Assembly (NCBI GenBank): GCA_035493475.1 | Contig: DATJIF010000056.1 | Span: 1-64,000 of the forward strand | Source of the DNA: Actinospica sp035493475 | Lineage (GTDB): Bacteria > Actinomycetota > Actinomycetes > Streptomycetales > Catenulisporaceae | Direction: 5' to 3' | Length of the DNA: 64,000 nt | Shown: piece by piece, positions 25,529 through 34,472 of the stretch | Position numbering within the stretch: the first letter of the stretch is position 1 | Layout of the letters: each line of letters starts with the position of its first letter | Made by a program: the position numbers and the translations under genes | The notes under the pieces: generated by a model | What the model saw: the letters and a program-made list of their open reading frames with translations, nothing else | Database searches by the model: none | What the model was told of the DNA's origin: nothing

Positions 25529-27768
25529 CAGCGCACGTCGAAGATCGCCGCCGGTACGTCGCCGTTCGCGGCCAGCACTTCGATCGACAGTTCGTCGGTC
25601 TCGATGGGTTCGTCGTCGAAGGTGATCGTGTTGCGGGTCTGGTGGTTGTCGGTGCGTTCCGCGATGACGCGGTCTCCGGCGCGGACGACGTAGTGCCGCA
25701 CGCAGAACGGGATCGCGCGCTCGGAGTGGTCCCAGAGCACTGACTCCATGGCGTGGTCGGAGTCGGTGTCGAAGCTCAGTTCCACGCGGCTGATGCGCTG
25801 CGGGCTCTCCCAGCGCAGCGTGAGGGTGGGTCGCGGGTCGTCGAGTGCTGCGACCCACGCGTTCGGCTGGTCGGTCGGCCTGGCGTGGCCGTTGCGCACG
25901 CTGTCTGGCGACCAGGCTTGGAGCGGCCGGTCGTCGAAGGTGAGGGCGAAGTTGTGGCCGTCGGGACGTCGCTCGGGCGTCCAGAACTCGACGCGGGGCT
26001 TGCCGAACTCGGGCTCAGCATCCTGTGTTCCGGTGTTGCGGACCGCGAGCAGGCCGGTGGCGCGCGTGGTTGTGGTTCGGACGGCCACGTCGTGGTTCTG
26101 GAGCAGCGTGACGAAGGCGTAGCGCGGCTCGTCGAGCGTGACGTGGTCGGCGTCGAGGGTGATCTGCTGACCGTCACCGGCGGCGATCTCGAACGTCTGG
26201 GTGCTGAGGATGACGTCGGGGGTGTAGTCGTCGGGGCGGTTTCCGGTGCGGAGCTGAACCTGGAGCGTCGTCTCGGCGGCCACGTCCACGGCGAGCGTGA
26301 TCCGGGGAACTCGACCGGCGGGAAGCGGGAGGAGTTGGGCTCGGGAGAGGTCGAGCTGCGCAGCGGGGCCGTCGGCGGGGAGCGTGGTGATCGTCAGCTC
26401 GCTGCTTGCTGTCAGGGTCGCGTGTTGGGTGAGGTCGTCCGGGTCGGCTAGGCGGACGCCGGGGATGTGTTGGCCGGTGCGGATCAGTTCACGTTGCAGG
26501 GTCCGCATATGGACGTCAGCGGGGAGAGCGGAGTCCTGCGTGCACAGCGCTGCGGCCATGCCTACCGCCTGGCCGATCTGACCGGCGGTGGCCATCACGC
26601 GGGTCGAGCCGAAGGCCACGTGCGAGACGCTGATGATCCGGCCGGCCAGGAAGAGGTTCGGCACGTCGCGGCTGACCAGGCTGCGGTAGGGCACCTGGTA
26701 CACGCCGCGTGGATGCAGGTGGCTGCTGCCGGGGTCCTTGCTGAAGACGCCGTCAGCAGGGTGCAGGTCGATCGACCAGCCGCCCGAGGCTACGGCGTCG
26801 TCGTGCTGACGCTGCTCGACGACGTCCTGCTGCCGCAGCATGTAGAGGCCCTCGAACCGGCGGCTCTCCCGCTTGCCGGGGATCAGTCCGGCCCACTCCA
26901 GCGTCAGCGTCTCGGCCTCGGGGAAGTCGCCGGAGTTCTTCAGGTGGTTCCAGACGCCGTAGACGATCTTCCAGAGCTCCCACTTGATCTCCTCGGTGTC
27001 GTGCACGGTGTCGAGGCGGCCGCCGTACTCGATCCACCACAGCCGACAGCCGTGAACCTTCGTGTTGAAGCTGCGCCAACGCGGGATCTCGGAGATGTCC
27101 TGGAGCGCGAAGCTCGGCGGCACGAAGCTCACCGGGACACCGACGTCCTTGCTGTAGAAGTAGATCGACTGGCCGAGCAGGCCGCCGAAGGACTCGTCGG
27201 GGGCGAACAGCTCGCCGAACTCCTCTTTCGATTCAGCTCCCATCCGGTACGCGGCTCCGGCCAGGAACCCGAGCGCGCCGTCTCCCGACGCGTCGCAGAA
27301 CATCGGCGCCGTGAGCTCGTAGCGCGTCGAGTTCTGGCTGCAGAAGGCGGTGACGGAGCTGATCCGGTCGCCGTCCTTCGTGGCCGCGATGGCCGTCGTG
27401 TTGAGCAGCAGTCTGATGTTCGGCTCGGAGACGACCTTCTCCAGCAGCACGGTGTCGAAGAAGACCGCGTTGCCCTCGGGGTTGCGGTGCATGTTCTCCA
27501 CGAGGATCTCGTCGATCACGCCGCCCTCGCGGGACCAGCGGTTGTTATTGAACATGTGCGCGGTCGCGCCGAGTACCCACAGCCGTACCTCGCTGGAGCC
27601 GTTGCCGCCGAGCACGGGCCGGTCCTGCACGAGCACGACGCTGATTCCGGCTCGGGCGGCGGTGATCGCCGCGCAGGTTCCGGCGATGCCGCCGCCGACG
27701 ATCACGAGGTCGGCGGTCAGGTGTTCGGTGCGGAAGTCCCGGTGGTCGCTCGCTGGGTCGATTTTCAT
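25522..27768 (-). CDS. FAD-dependent oxidoreductase with C-terminal beta-rich extension
   Basis: 748 aa from the ATG at 27768, which overlaps the esterase stop (ATGA); the frame is open further upstream but only as a shadow of that esterase. The N-terminal dinucleotide-binding motif is VIVGGGIAGTCAAITAARAG, followed by GGNGSSEVR and a second FAD contact in FLAGRIISVSHVAFGSTRVM. This fits the FAD_oxidored family (PF12831), often found beside glycoside hydrolases. Residues about 490-748 are beta-sandwich-like and may bind carbohydrate. No signal peptide is present. The reaction is unknown; oxidation of a sugar or uronate is plausible from context. The 3' end overlaps the convergent giant gene by 7 bases. 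Confidence 0.8.
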   Translation of the reverse strand: MKIDPASDHRDFRTEHLTADLVIVGGGIAGTCAAITAARAGISVVLVQDRPVLGGNGSSEVRLWVLGATAHMFNNNRWSREGGVIDEILVENMHRNPEGNAVFFDTVLLEKVVSEPNIRLLLNTTAIAATKDGDRISSVTAFCSQNSTRYELTAPMFCDASGDGALGFLAGAAYRMGAESKEEFGELFAPDESFGGLLGQSIYFYSKDVGVPVSFVPPSFALQDISEIPRWRSFNTKVHGCRLWWIEYGGRLDTVHDTEEIKWELWKIVYGVWNHLKNSGDFPEAETLTLEWAGLIPGKRESRRFEGLYMLRQQDVVEQRQHDDAVASGGWSIDLHPADGVFSKDPGSSHLHPRGVYQVPYRSLVSRDVPNLFLAGRIISVSHVAFGSTRVMATAGQIGQAVGMAAALCTQDSALPADVHMRTLQRELIRTGQHIPGVRLADPDDLTQHATLTASSELTITTLPADGPAAQLDLSRAQLLPLPAGRVPRITLAVDVAAETTLQVQLRTGNRPDDYTPDVILSTQTFEIAAGDGQQITLDADHVTLDEPRYAFVTLLQNHDVAVRTTTTRATGLLAVRNTGTQDAEPEFGKPRVEFWTPERRPDGHNFALTFDDRPLQAWSPDSVRNGHARPTDQPNAWVAALDDPRPTLTLRWESPQRISRVELSFDTDSDHAMESVLWDHSERAIPFCVRHYVVRAGDRVIAERTDNHQTRNTITFDDEPIETDELSIEVLAANGDVPAAIFDVRCY

Positions 27769-28787
27769 GATGTTCCAGTCCAGAGTTGTACGGCGTGGTT
27801 TGTCGGGGTGTAGCGGGGCCATGTCGGGCCGGGGTCGTGGTCGGTGGCGAAGCGCACCCAGGCGCCGTGGACCGCGTCGGCGAGCGACTGCGGCGGCGCC
27901 TCGCCGAGGACTTCGCACACTCGCTCGGCATGCAAGAGGTCGAAGATGAACGGAACGTCGGCGCAGTGGAAGGACGCCACGGACCAGGCGAATTCGTACT
28001 GCCACGTGAGGCATCCGGCTCGTGCGCGCGCTTCGACGATCACGGTGGTCGGCCTGCGGAACAGGGTCTCGACGTCGCCGAACTCGTGCGTGGTGAGCCC
28101 GATCATCAGCGGGATGCGGGAACTGGTGATGAGATCGACGTCCGGGTCGGGGCCGACGGGGCGCAGGCCGGGTCCGGGGCTGGACGCGCTGATGGCCGCG
28201 TGGAACAGCCCGTCGGCCGCGGGAGTGGCGAGGAGGGTCAGGACCGCCGTGCCGCCTGCCGAGTGTCCGGCGACGGTCACGCGGTTCGGGTCGCCGCCGA
28301 ACGCCGCGATGTTGTCGCGGACCCATTCGAGGGCTGCGATCCAGTCGAGTACGGCGGCGTTGTCCCGGAATCCCTCGTCCCCGAGGCGGTATCCGATCGA
28401 CACGAGGAGCACGCCGTCCCGGTTGAAGGACGCGCCGTCGTACCAGGGGCTTGCCGCCGATCCCGCGACGAAGCCGCCGCCGTGGATCCAGACCAGCACC
28501 GGGAGCGCCCCGTGGATTGATGGAGTGAATACATTGAGATTGAGTACTGCGTCACCGGGGATCGAGGGCTCGGGGATCGTCGGATTCGCGGAGTGCGGAC
28601 GGCGCTGCGCGGTCGGGCCGTACGCGGTGGCTTCCAGCGGCTCCGTCCACGGTCGCGGCGGGACCGGAGCGGTGAAACGGAGCGGGCCGACCGGCGGCTG
28701 CGCGTAGGGGATGCCGAGGAAGCGCAGCGTTCCATCCGCACGGTGCTCGCCGCGTACTGGACCGAGACGTGTGGGGACAGTGGACAA
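27765..28787 (-). CDS. Short carboxylesterase (type B family)
   Basis: 340 aa. It has the typical opening GPVRG and FLGIPYAQPPVGPLRF, the oxyanion motif HGGGF (102-106) and the nucleophile elbow GHSAGG (Ser176). Type-B carboxylesterases usually run near 500 aa; here the segment after the nucleophile is much shorter, although PLMIGLTTHEFG and a His-containing end remain. There is no signal peptide, so it is probably cytoplasmic. It would hydrolyse acyl or aryl esters, perhaps acetyl or feruloyl groups on imported sugars. It is coupled to the FAD oxidoreductase and separated from the secreted beta-helix gene by a strong hairpin. Confidence 0.85.
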   Translation of the reverse strand: MSTVPTRLGPVRGEHRADGTLRFLGIPYAQPPVGPLRFTAPVPPRPWTEPLEATAYGPTAQRRPHSANPTIPEPSIPGDAVLNLNVFTPSIHGALPVLVWIHGGGFVAGSAASPWYDGASFNRDGVLLVSIGYRLGDEGFRDNAAVLDWIAALEWVRDNIAAFGGDPNRVTVAGHSAGGTAVLTLLATPAADGLFHAAISASSPGPGLRPVGPDPDVDLITSSRIPLMIGLTTHEFGDVETLFRRPTTVIVEARARAGCLTWQYEFAWSVASFHCADVPFIFDLLHAERVCEVLGEAPPQSLADAVHGAWVRFATDHDPGPTWPRYTPTNHAVQLWTGTS

Positions 28788-28808
28788 TTCGGGGCCTCCC
28801 TCGGTACA

Positions 28809-28843
28809 GCTGGTGCCCGCCCCGCGACAAGGCGGGCACCAGC
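28809..28843 (-). terminator. Strong GC hairpin after the secreted beta-helix gene
   Basis: A perfect 13-bp inverted repeat (CTGGTGCCCGCC and its complement plus one G-C pair) with a 9-base loop begins 8 bases beyond the stop codon of the beta-helix gene. No T-run follows on the minus strand, which is common for actinomycete terminators. It may instead be a processing or stabilising element inside a longer transcript. Confidence 0.7.
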
Positions 28844-28851
28844 CACGGTTG

Positions 28852-30552
28852 CTATCCCGCGTCGGCGCCGACGTTCGGCGTGCTCGGGATGGTGTCCTGG
28901 TAGTAGTCCACGCCGCCGTTGCCGCTGACCGCGACTCCGGTGGACGCGGCCGGGGAACCGGAGGTCAGCGTGTACGCCTGCGGGCACGGAGCGGGGCCGG
29001 TCCGGGTGGACGGCGTCCAGGTGCAGGTGCCGCCCGCGCCGGCCGAGGTGAACAGCGGGTCGCCCCACAGCGGATCGGTCTCGAGGGCTGCCGTCTGCCA
29101 GGCCGCGTATGTGCTGTACGTGGTGCCGCCCCAGCGCCAGCCGGAAGTGTTCGCGCCGTAGTACAGGTTGTGCGAGAGCGTCATACCGGTCTGGCCGTAG
29201 GGGTTGTAGTAGAACTGGCCGGTGTTGCCGTACTCGTTCTTGTTGGCCATGTCGCAGATGTTGTCCTCGATCAGCGAGCCGCTGGCCCAGGTCCCCGCCG
29301 CGTAACCGATGTAGAAGCACGCACTGCCGGTCGAGAGCGTCTTCTGCGCGTTGCCGTCGTAGAAGGTGTTGCCGTAGACCTGCAGCGCGTTGTTAGACGG
29401 GGCGTTCGGCACGATGTCCATCAGGCCGCCCTCGGCGTGCACCGAATCGTCGTTCTCGGAGATGTTGTAGCGGTAGGTGTTCGGACCCCAGGTCGAGCCG
29501 CCCGCGGTGGACGTGTAGGCGAGCAGACCGGCGCCGCCGTTGTTGTGCGTGTAGTTGTACTGGACGACGGAGTTCTGCGTGCCGCCGTCCAGGTCGATGC
29601 CGTCCCAGTCGCAGCCCGCTGTGAAGGTGGACGGCTGGACGTTGTAGACCTCGTTGTACCGGACGGTGACGTTGTCCGAGGTGTACGTCTCGATGCCCGC
29701 CGTGCCGCCGCAGGACGTGACGTTGGCGCCGATGTCGTGCACCAGGTTGTGCGAGATCACCGCGGTGGACCAGCCGTCGGCGGTGATGGCCGCGCCGGTC
29801 TCCTTCGCCTGCATGCCCAGGTCGTAGACCGAGTTGCCCGCGACGGTGACGTTGGTGATGTTCTCGCCGTCGCCCCAGCCCGCGATCCCGGCTCCGGAGG
29901 CGTCGGTCACGCTCGCGCCGTGCAGCTTGTTGTCGAGGATCTGCACGTCGTCCAGCGGTCCGTCGTTGCTGTTGACCGCGTAGCCGAGCACCATGATCTG
30001 CCCGCCGAACGAACTGCTGCTGCCGCTGGGCGTGGAGAACCCTGATATGTCGGAGTCCTCGACGGTCATGCCCTCGGCGGCCGTCGTCGAGGTCTGGTTC
30101 TCCAGCAGGACGCCCGCGGCGGTGGTGCTGCCGTTGACGACCTTGACGTTGTTCAGCTCGAAGCCGCTGACGTCGTCGGCGGTGATGGCGGCCGAGTAGT
30201 CGCCGGTGCAGTTCGAGGAGATGGTGGCCGTCTCGCCGTCGTAGGAGCCGACGATGAACGGCGTGGACGCGGACGAGGCGGGGACGTTGGTCGTGTTGAA
30301 GTCGAGGCAGCCGGTGAAGGACTGGCCGCCTTCGAACTCGACGATGCTGCCCTCCGCGAAGGTCGTGGCGTTCACCTTCGCAATGGTCTGCCACGGTGCG
30401 CTGGTGGACGTGCCGCTGTTGCTGTCGCTGCCGGTGGGCGAGACGTAGTACGTCGTCACCGTCGCGGCGTGGGCGGGGGCGGCGCCCAGGGGCAGCAAGC
30501 CCAGGGCGGCGACCGTCGGGACGAGTGCGAATGCGAGCTTCTTTGCTCTCAC
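28852..30552 (-). CDS. Secreted right-handed beta-helix protein (polysaccharide lyase-like)
   Basis: 566 aa from a GTG with GGAG upstream. A Sec signal peptide ends near residue 29 (LLPLGAAPAHA, then ATVTTYY). The mature protein opens with YYVSPTGSDSNSGTSTSAPW, the classic start of secreted parallel beta-helix enzymes acting on polysaccharides, and continues with helix coils rich in Asn ladders (VQYNYTHNNG, VIEDNICDMAN). It probably cleaves or binds plant or algal polysaccharide outside the cell. The family (PL or GH) cannot be fixed by eye. It lies 27 bases downstream of the GH3 gene, in the same catabolic run. Confidence 0.82.
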   Translation of the reverse strand: MRAKKLAFALVPTVAALGLLPLGAAPAHAATVTTYYVSPTGSDSNSGTSTSAPWQTIAKVNATTFAEGSIVEFEGGQSFTGCLDFNTTNVPASSASTPFIVGSYDGETATISSNCTGDYSAAITADDVSGFELNNVKVVNGSTTAAGVLLENQTSTTAAEGMTVEDSDISGFSTPSGSSSSFGGQIMVLGYAVNSNDGPLDDVQILDNKLHGASVTDASGAGIAGWGDGENITNVTVAGNSVYDLGMQAKETGAAITADGWSTAVISHNLVHDIGANVTSCGGTAGIETYTSDNVTVRYNEVYNVQPSTFTAGCDWDGIDLDGGTQNSVVQYNYTHNNGGAGLLAYTSTAGGSTWGPNTYRYNISENDDSVHAEGGLMDIVPNAPSNNALQVYGNTFYDGNAQKTLSTGSACFYIGYAAGTWASGSLIEDNICDMANKNEYGNTGQFYYNPYGQTGMTLSHNLYYGANTSGWRWGGTTYSTYAAWQTAALETDPLWGDPLFTSAGAGGTCTWTPSTRTGPAPCPQAYTLTSGSPAASTGVAVSGNGGVDYYQDTIPSTPNVGADAG

Positions 30553-30579
30553 TGCTTCTCCAGGTTGGGGGGATGAGGG

Positions 30580-32769
30580 TTATGCGGTCTCCGGCCAGGT
30601 CACCACGAGGGTGCGCCGGGCCTGAGTCTGTGAGCTGGTGCCGAGGTGGAGGTGGATGACGCCGGTCTCCACCTTGAAGACACCGGCCGGATCGTTGGTC
30701 CAGAAGCCGATGTCGGCGGCGCCCAGCGTGAAGCGGACCGTCTGCTCGGCGCCCGGAGCGAGGTCCCGGACCCGGTGGAAGCCGCGCAGCCTGCGAACCG
30801 GCTGGGCGATGCTGGCGGCGGGGTCCTGGACGTAGAGCTGCACGACTTCGTCGCCCGCGCGCTCGCCGGTGTTGCGCACGGCCACGGACACCTCGACGGT
30901 CGCGCCCGCGCGCAACTCGTCCGCGCTGATCCGCTCGCGGCTGAGCGTCGGGGCGCCGAGTTCGAAGGTGGTGTAGCTCAGGCCGAACCCGAAGGGGTAC
31001 TGCGGGCCCTCCTCGACGTCGAGGTAGCGCGAGACGTACTTCGTGTCGGGTTCGGCGGGGTCGTAGGGGCGGCCGGTGCGCTCGTGGTTGTAGTAGAGCG
31101 GGACCTGCCCGACGGTGCGCGGGAAGGTCACCGGAAGCTTGCCGCCGGGGACGACGGCGCCGGTGAGCACGTCGGCGATGGCGGGCCCGGCCTCGATGCC
31201 GAGGTGCCAGGCCATCAGGATCGCCGACGCGGAGTCCGCCCAACCGCCGATCGTGAGCGGACGTCCGCCGACGAGGACCACGACGCAGGGCCTGCCGGTC
31301 GCGGTCACGGCCGCGATCAGCTCCTCCTGTACGCCGGGCAGTCCGAGGTCGCTGCGCACGGCGGCCTCCCCGCTCATCGCCGCCGGTTCGCCGACGACGA
31401 GGACCACGGCGTCCGCGGCCTCCGCCGCGGCCAGGGCATCCGTGAAGCCTGAGACGTCGTCGCCTTCCGCGGCAGCGCCACGTGCGTAGGTGACCTTCGC
31501 GTCGGGCAATGCCTCGCGCAGGCCGCGCAGGATCGGGACCGACTCGGGCGCGCCGGGCAGCGACCACGTGCCGAGCTGGTCGCCGGTGTCCGCGAAGGGG
31601 CCGATGACGGCGAGCGAACGCAGTGTCGAGGGGTCGAGCGGGAGCACGGGGCCGTCGTTCTTCAGCAGCACCACGCAGCGTCCGGCGACCTCGCGCGCGA
31701 CCGCCCTCGCCGCGAGGGTCGGCGCGGTGATCGCGGCGGACTCCTCGACGTACGGGTTCTCGAACAGGCCGAGCCGCAGCTTGAGCCGCAGCACGCGGGC
31801 CACGGCGTCGTCCAGCCGCGCGGCGGTCAGCAGCCGGGAGCCGAGCAGCGTCTGGCCGTGGTCGACGAACGTGGTGGACACCATCTCCATGTCCACGCCC
31901 GCGGTCAGCGCCAGCCAGGCCGCGTCCGCCTCGTTCGCCGCGTGGCCGTGCGCGATCATCTCCAGCACGCCGGTCCAGTCGCTGACCACGACGCCGTCGA
32001 AGTCCCACTCCTGCTTCAGGATGCGCGTCAGGGTATGGATGTTGGCGTGCGCGGGGACGCCGCTGACGGTGTTGAACCCGGCCATCACGGTGGCCGCGCC
32101 CGCGTCCACCGCGGCCTGGAACGGCGGCAGGTAGAGGTTGCGCAGCCGCTGCTCGGAGACGTCCACGGTGTTGTAGTCGCGGCCGCCCTCCGCCCCGCCG
32201 TAGGCCGCGAAGTGCTTGGCGCAGGCGGCGATCCGGTCCGGCGCCGTGAGATCCGTGCCCTGATACCCGCGCACCTTGGCCGCCGCGTAGCACGCGGTCA
32301 GGTACGGGTCCTCGCCGATGCTCTCCGCGATCCGGCCCCAGCGCGGCTCGCGGGTGACGTCCATCATCGGCGCGAACGTCCAGTGCGTGCCGTTGGAGCG
32401 GGCCTCGCGCGCGGAGACCTCGGCGTCGGTCTCGGTGACGGCCGGGTCGAACGCGGCGGCCTGGGCGAGCGGGATGGGGAAGGTGGTGTGGTAGCCGTGG
32501 ATCACGTCGAGGCCGAACACCAGCGGGATGCCGAGCCGGGACTCCTCGACGGCGACCCGCTGCAGGGCGTTGCTCGCGGCGGCGCCGACGACGTTGAGCA
32601 CCGAGCCGAGCATCCCCTTGCGGGCCGCGGCCTCGGCGACCTCGGTGCCCGCGCCGCCGGGGCCGGTGTCCCAGGCCCAGGCGAGCTGCTGGAGCTGGCC
32701 GAACTTCTCCTCCGTGCTCATCCGGCCGATGAGTTCCTTGATACGCGCTTCGTGGTCCTGGCCGCTCAT
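30580..32769 (-). CDS. Glycoside hydrolase family 3 (beta-glucosidase/beta-xylosidase type)
   Basis: 729 aa from the ATG at 32769; the frame is open upstream but that part shadows the preceding gene. The order is a GH3 N-terminal barrel (about 1-320), a GH3 C-terminal domain and a fibronectin-III-like domain (about 630-729). Typical motifs are VIHGYHTTFPIPLAQAA, EPRWGRIAESIGEDPYL and the nucleophile Asp264 in VVVSDWTG. The layout matches BglX-like enzymes. There is no signal peptide, so it probably acts on imported oligosaccharides. It starts 11 bases downstream of the upstream FAD oxidoreductase gene, indicating co-transcription. Confidence 0.93.
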   Translation of the reverse strand: MSGQDHEARIKELIGRMSTEEKFGQLQQLAWAWDTGPGGAGTEVAEAAARKGMLGSVLNVVGAAASNALQRVAVEESRLGIPLVFGLDVIHGYHTTFPIPLAQAAAFDPAVTETDAEVSAREARSNGTHWTFAPMMDVTREPRWGRIAESIGEDPYLTACYAAAKVRGYQGTDLTAPDRIAACAKHFAAYGGAEGGRDYNTVDVSEQRLRNLYLPPFQAAVDAGAATVMAGFNTVSGVPAHANIHTLTRILKQEWDFDGVVVSDWTGVLEMIAHGHAANEADAAWLALTAGVDMEMVSTTFVDHGQTLLGSRLLTAARLDDAVARVLRLKLRLGLFENPYVEESAAITAPTLAARAVAREVAGRCVVLLKNDGPVLPLDPSTLRSLAVIGPFADTGDQLGTWSLPGAPESVPILRGLREALPDAKVTYARGAAAEGDDVSGFTDALAAAEAADAVVLVVGEPAAMSGEAAVRSDLGLPGVQEELIAAVTATGRPCVVVLVGGRPLTIGGWADSASAILMAWHLGIEAGPAIADVLTGAVVPGGKLPVTFPRTVGQVPLYYNHERTGRPYDPAEPDTKYVSRYLDVEEGPQYPFGFGLSYTTFELGAPTLSRERISADELRAGATVEVSVAVRNTGERAGDEVVQLYVQDPAASIAQPVRRLRGFHRVRDLAPGAEQTVRFTLGAADIGFWTNDPAGVFKVETGVIHLHLGTSSQTQARRTLVVTWPETA

Positions 32770-32780
32770 GGCGGTTCCTC

Positions 32781-34376
32781 TCAGTAGCGGTGGGCCCGGG
32801 TGCGGATCTCCTCGGGCCACCCGAGGGTGATGCCGAGGGTCTGGCTGAGCAGCCGCTGGTAGTCGGCCAGCTGCGTCTGGTCGGAGCGGATCTTGCGCGG
32901 CGGCAGGGCGCGGTCGAGGCAGAACCCGGCCAGCGCGCCGACCGCCTCGCCGATGGCCCACTCGACCGGGTGCAGCCGGTAGCAGCCGTTCGTGATGTGC
33001 GTGGTGCCGATGTTCTTGTTGGCGGGCAGCAGGTTCTCGACGCGGACCGGGATCAGCGCGCCGAGCGGAATCTGGAAGGGGTACGAGTCGATGTCGATGT
33101 ACGTGCGGCCGGCCGTGCTCGGGTGCAGGTCGATGCGGTAACTGCCGAGGCCGACGCTGTCGTGGAAGACCTCGCTGCCGGAGCCGGGCTCGCGGGCCTC
33201 GACGCCGACGTGCTGCTCGACGACGGTGAACTCGGCCTGGATGCGCCGGGACTCGCGGATGTACGGGGTCATGGCCAGGCCGTCGGCGGCGCCGGTCACG
33301 TCGGGGCGCGGGCGCAGTCCGGGCCAGCCGGTGCCGCCGTCCGGGCGCGGGGCCTCGGTCTGCAGCCAGTACAGGAAGGAGAGCGACAGGCCCCGGCTGC
33401 CCGCGAGCGCCTGCTGCCGCGCGGCCTCGTCCACACCGAGCAGCGGCCGCTCCCAATAGTCGATCTGCGGCCAGTTGACGACGGTCAGGTCGGAGGGGAA
33501 CGCGCCCTCGGCGAACTGCTCGCGGGCCAGGATCCTGCGGAACTGCCAGAGGTCGAAGTGCTCGCCGGACCCCGCGCCCATCAGGTTCCACGTACGCTGC
33601 TCCAGCGTGATCGGCACGATGTCGGTGAACGAGAGCTGCGAGCCCGGCCAGAACGGCGCGACCGTGGTGCGCCAGTGTTCGTACACGTCGGGCCGGTCGA
33701 TGACGTGCTCCTCGCCCGGCCGGTGCTCCAGCGCGAAGCACCAGGACACGGCCTGCTGGTCCATCGGGTCGGCGGTGTCGGGGGCGTGCGGCTCACCGGT
33801 CTGGTCGCGGCCCTCGGCGCCGATCACGTGCTCGATCCCGGCGAGTTCCAGCAGGTCGCCGAGTTCGGTGGCGTCCACGACGTACGCTGCGTGCACCGTG
33901 ACTTCACAGCCGTCGCGCCGGCTCACGAGGGTGACCGCCTCGATCCGGTCGCCGTCCGAGTGCGCGGCCACCGGCTCGTAGCCCATCAGCACGCTGATCT
34001 TGCCGCTGGCCCGCCACGGCGCGAGCATCTCCTCGATGACGGCGGCGGCCACCCGCGGCTCGTGGCACATCCGGCTGACGATGCCGAGGCCCGGGTCCAG
34101 CAGCGGGTTCGCCGCCGCGTCCGGCAGCAGCGGGTAGTTGCGCCGGTAGTAGTCGCGCACCCGGTTGCGCAGGTCGGCGTAGCCGGGCGGGCAGGCCGGG
34201 CCCTCGATCCACGGATGCTCGTCGGGCGGCACGGACTGGGCGGTGAGCTGCCCGCCGAGCCAGTCGGCCGCCTCGGTGAGCACGACCGTCCGACCGAGCC
34301 GGGCGGCGGTGAGCGCGGCGGCCACACCGCCGAGGCCGCCGCCGACGACGAGGATCTCGGTTCGCATCTCTTGCAT
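32781..34376 (-). CDS. FAD-dependent oxidoreductase (FAD_oxidored family)
   Basis: 531 aa. The N-terminal FAD motif is ILVVGGGLGGVAAALTAARL, followed by ADWLGGQLT and a C-terminal cofactor contact (LIPVRVENLLPANKNIGTTH). It is related to the 748-aa oxidoreductase at the other end of this run but lacks the C-terminal beta-rich domain. Met4 (MRTEILVVG) is an alternative start. Families of this type recur in polysaccharide-utilisation loci, but their reaction is generally not established. It heads the group FAD oxidoreductase, GH3, secreted beta-helix and starts 96 bases after the LacI gene. Confidence 0.82.
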   Translation of the reverse strand: MQEMRTEILVVGGGLGGVAAALTAARLGRTVVLTEAADWLGGQLTAQSVPPDEHPWIEGPACPPGYADLRNRVRDYYRRNYPLLPDAAANPLLDPGLGIVSRMCHEPRVAAAVIEEMLAPWRASGKISVLMGYEPVAAHSDGDRIEAVTLVSRRDGCEVTVHAAYVVDATELGDLLELAGIEHVIGAEGRDQTGEPHAPDTADPMDQQAVSWCFALEHRPGEEHVIDRPDVYEHWRTTVAPFWPGSQLSFTDIVPITLEQRTWNLMGAGSGEHFDLWQFRRILAREQFAEGAFPSDLTVVNWPQIDYWERPLLGVDEAARQQALAGSRGLSLSFLYWLQTEAPRPDGGTGWPGLRPRPDVTGAADGLAMTPYIRESRRIQAEFTVVEQHVGVEAREPGSGSEVFHDSVGLGSYRIDLHPSTAGRTYIDIDSYPFQIPLGALIPVRVENLLPANKNIGTTHITNGCYRLHPVEWAIGEAVGALAGFCLDRALPPRKIRSDQTQLADYQRLLSQTLGITLGWPEEIRTRAHRY

Positions 34377-34402
34377 GGCTTCAGGGCTCTCTCTGTGTGC
34401 GG

Positions 34403-34441
34403 AACGCAGGCGCCATCGACGGACGGCGCCACGTGCGTGTT
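34403..34441 (-). terminator. Possible terminator between the LacI gene and the FAD oxidoreductase gene
   Basis: An imperfect stem pairs GGCGCC with GGCGCC and then ACGCA with TGCGT across a 3-base bulge, with a 10-base loop. It lies in the 96-base gap and may end or attenuate the transporter operon transcript. No T-run follows. Confidence 0.35.
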
Positions 34442-34472
34442 CGGCGCGTCCGGGGTTACCGGGGAGTCGGGG

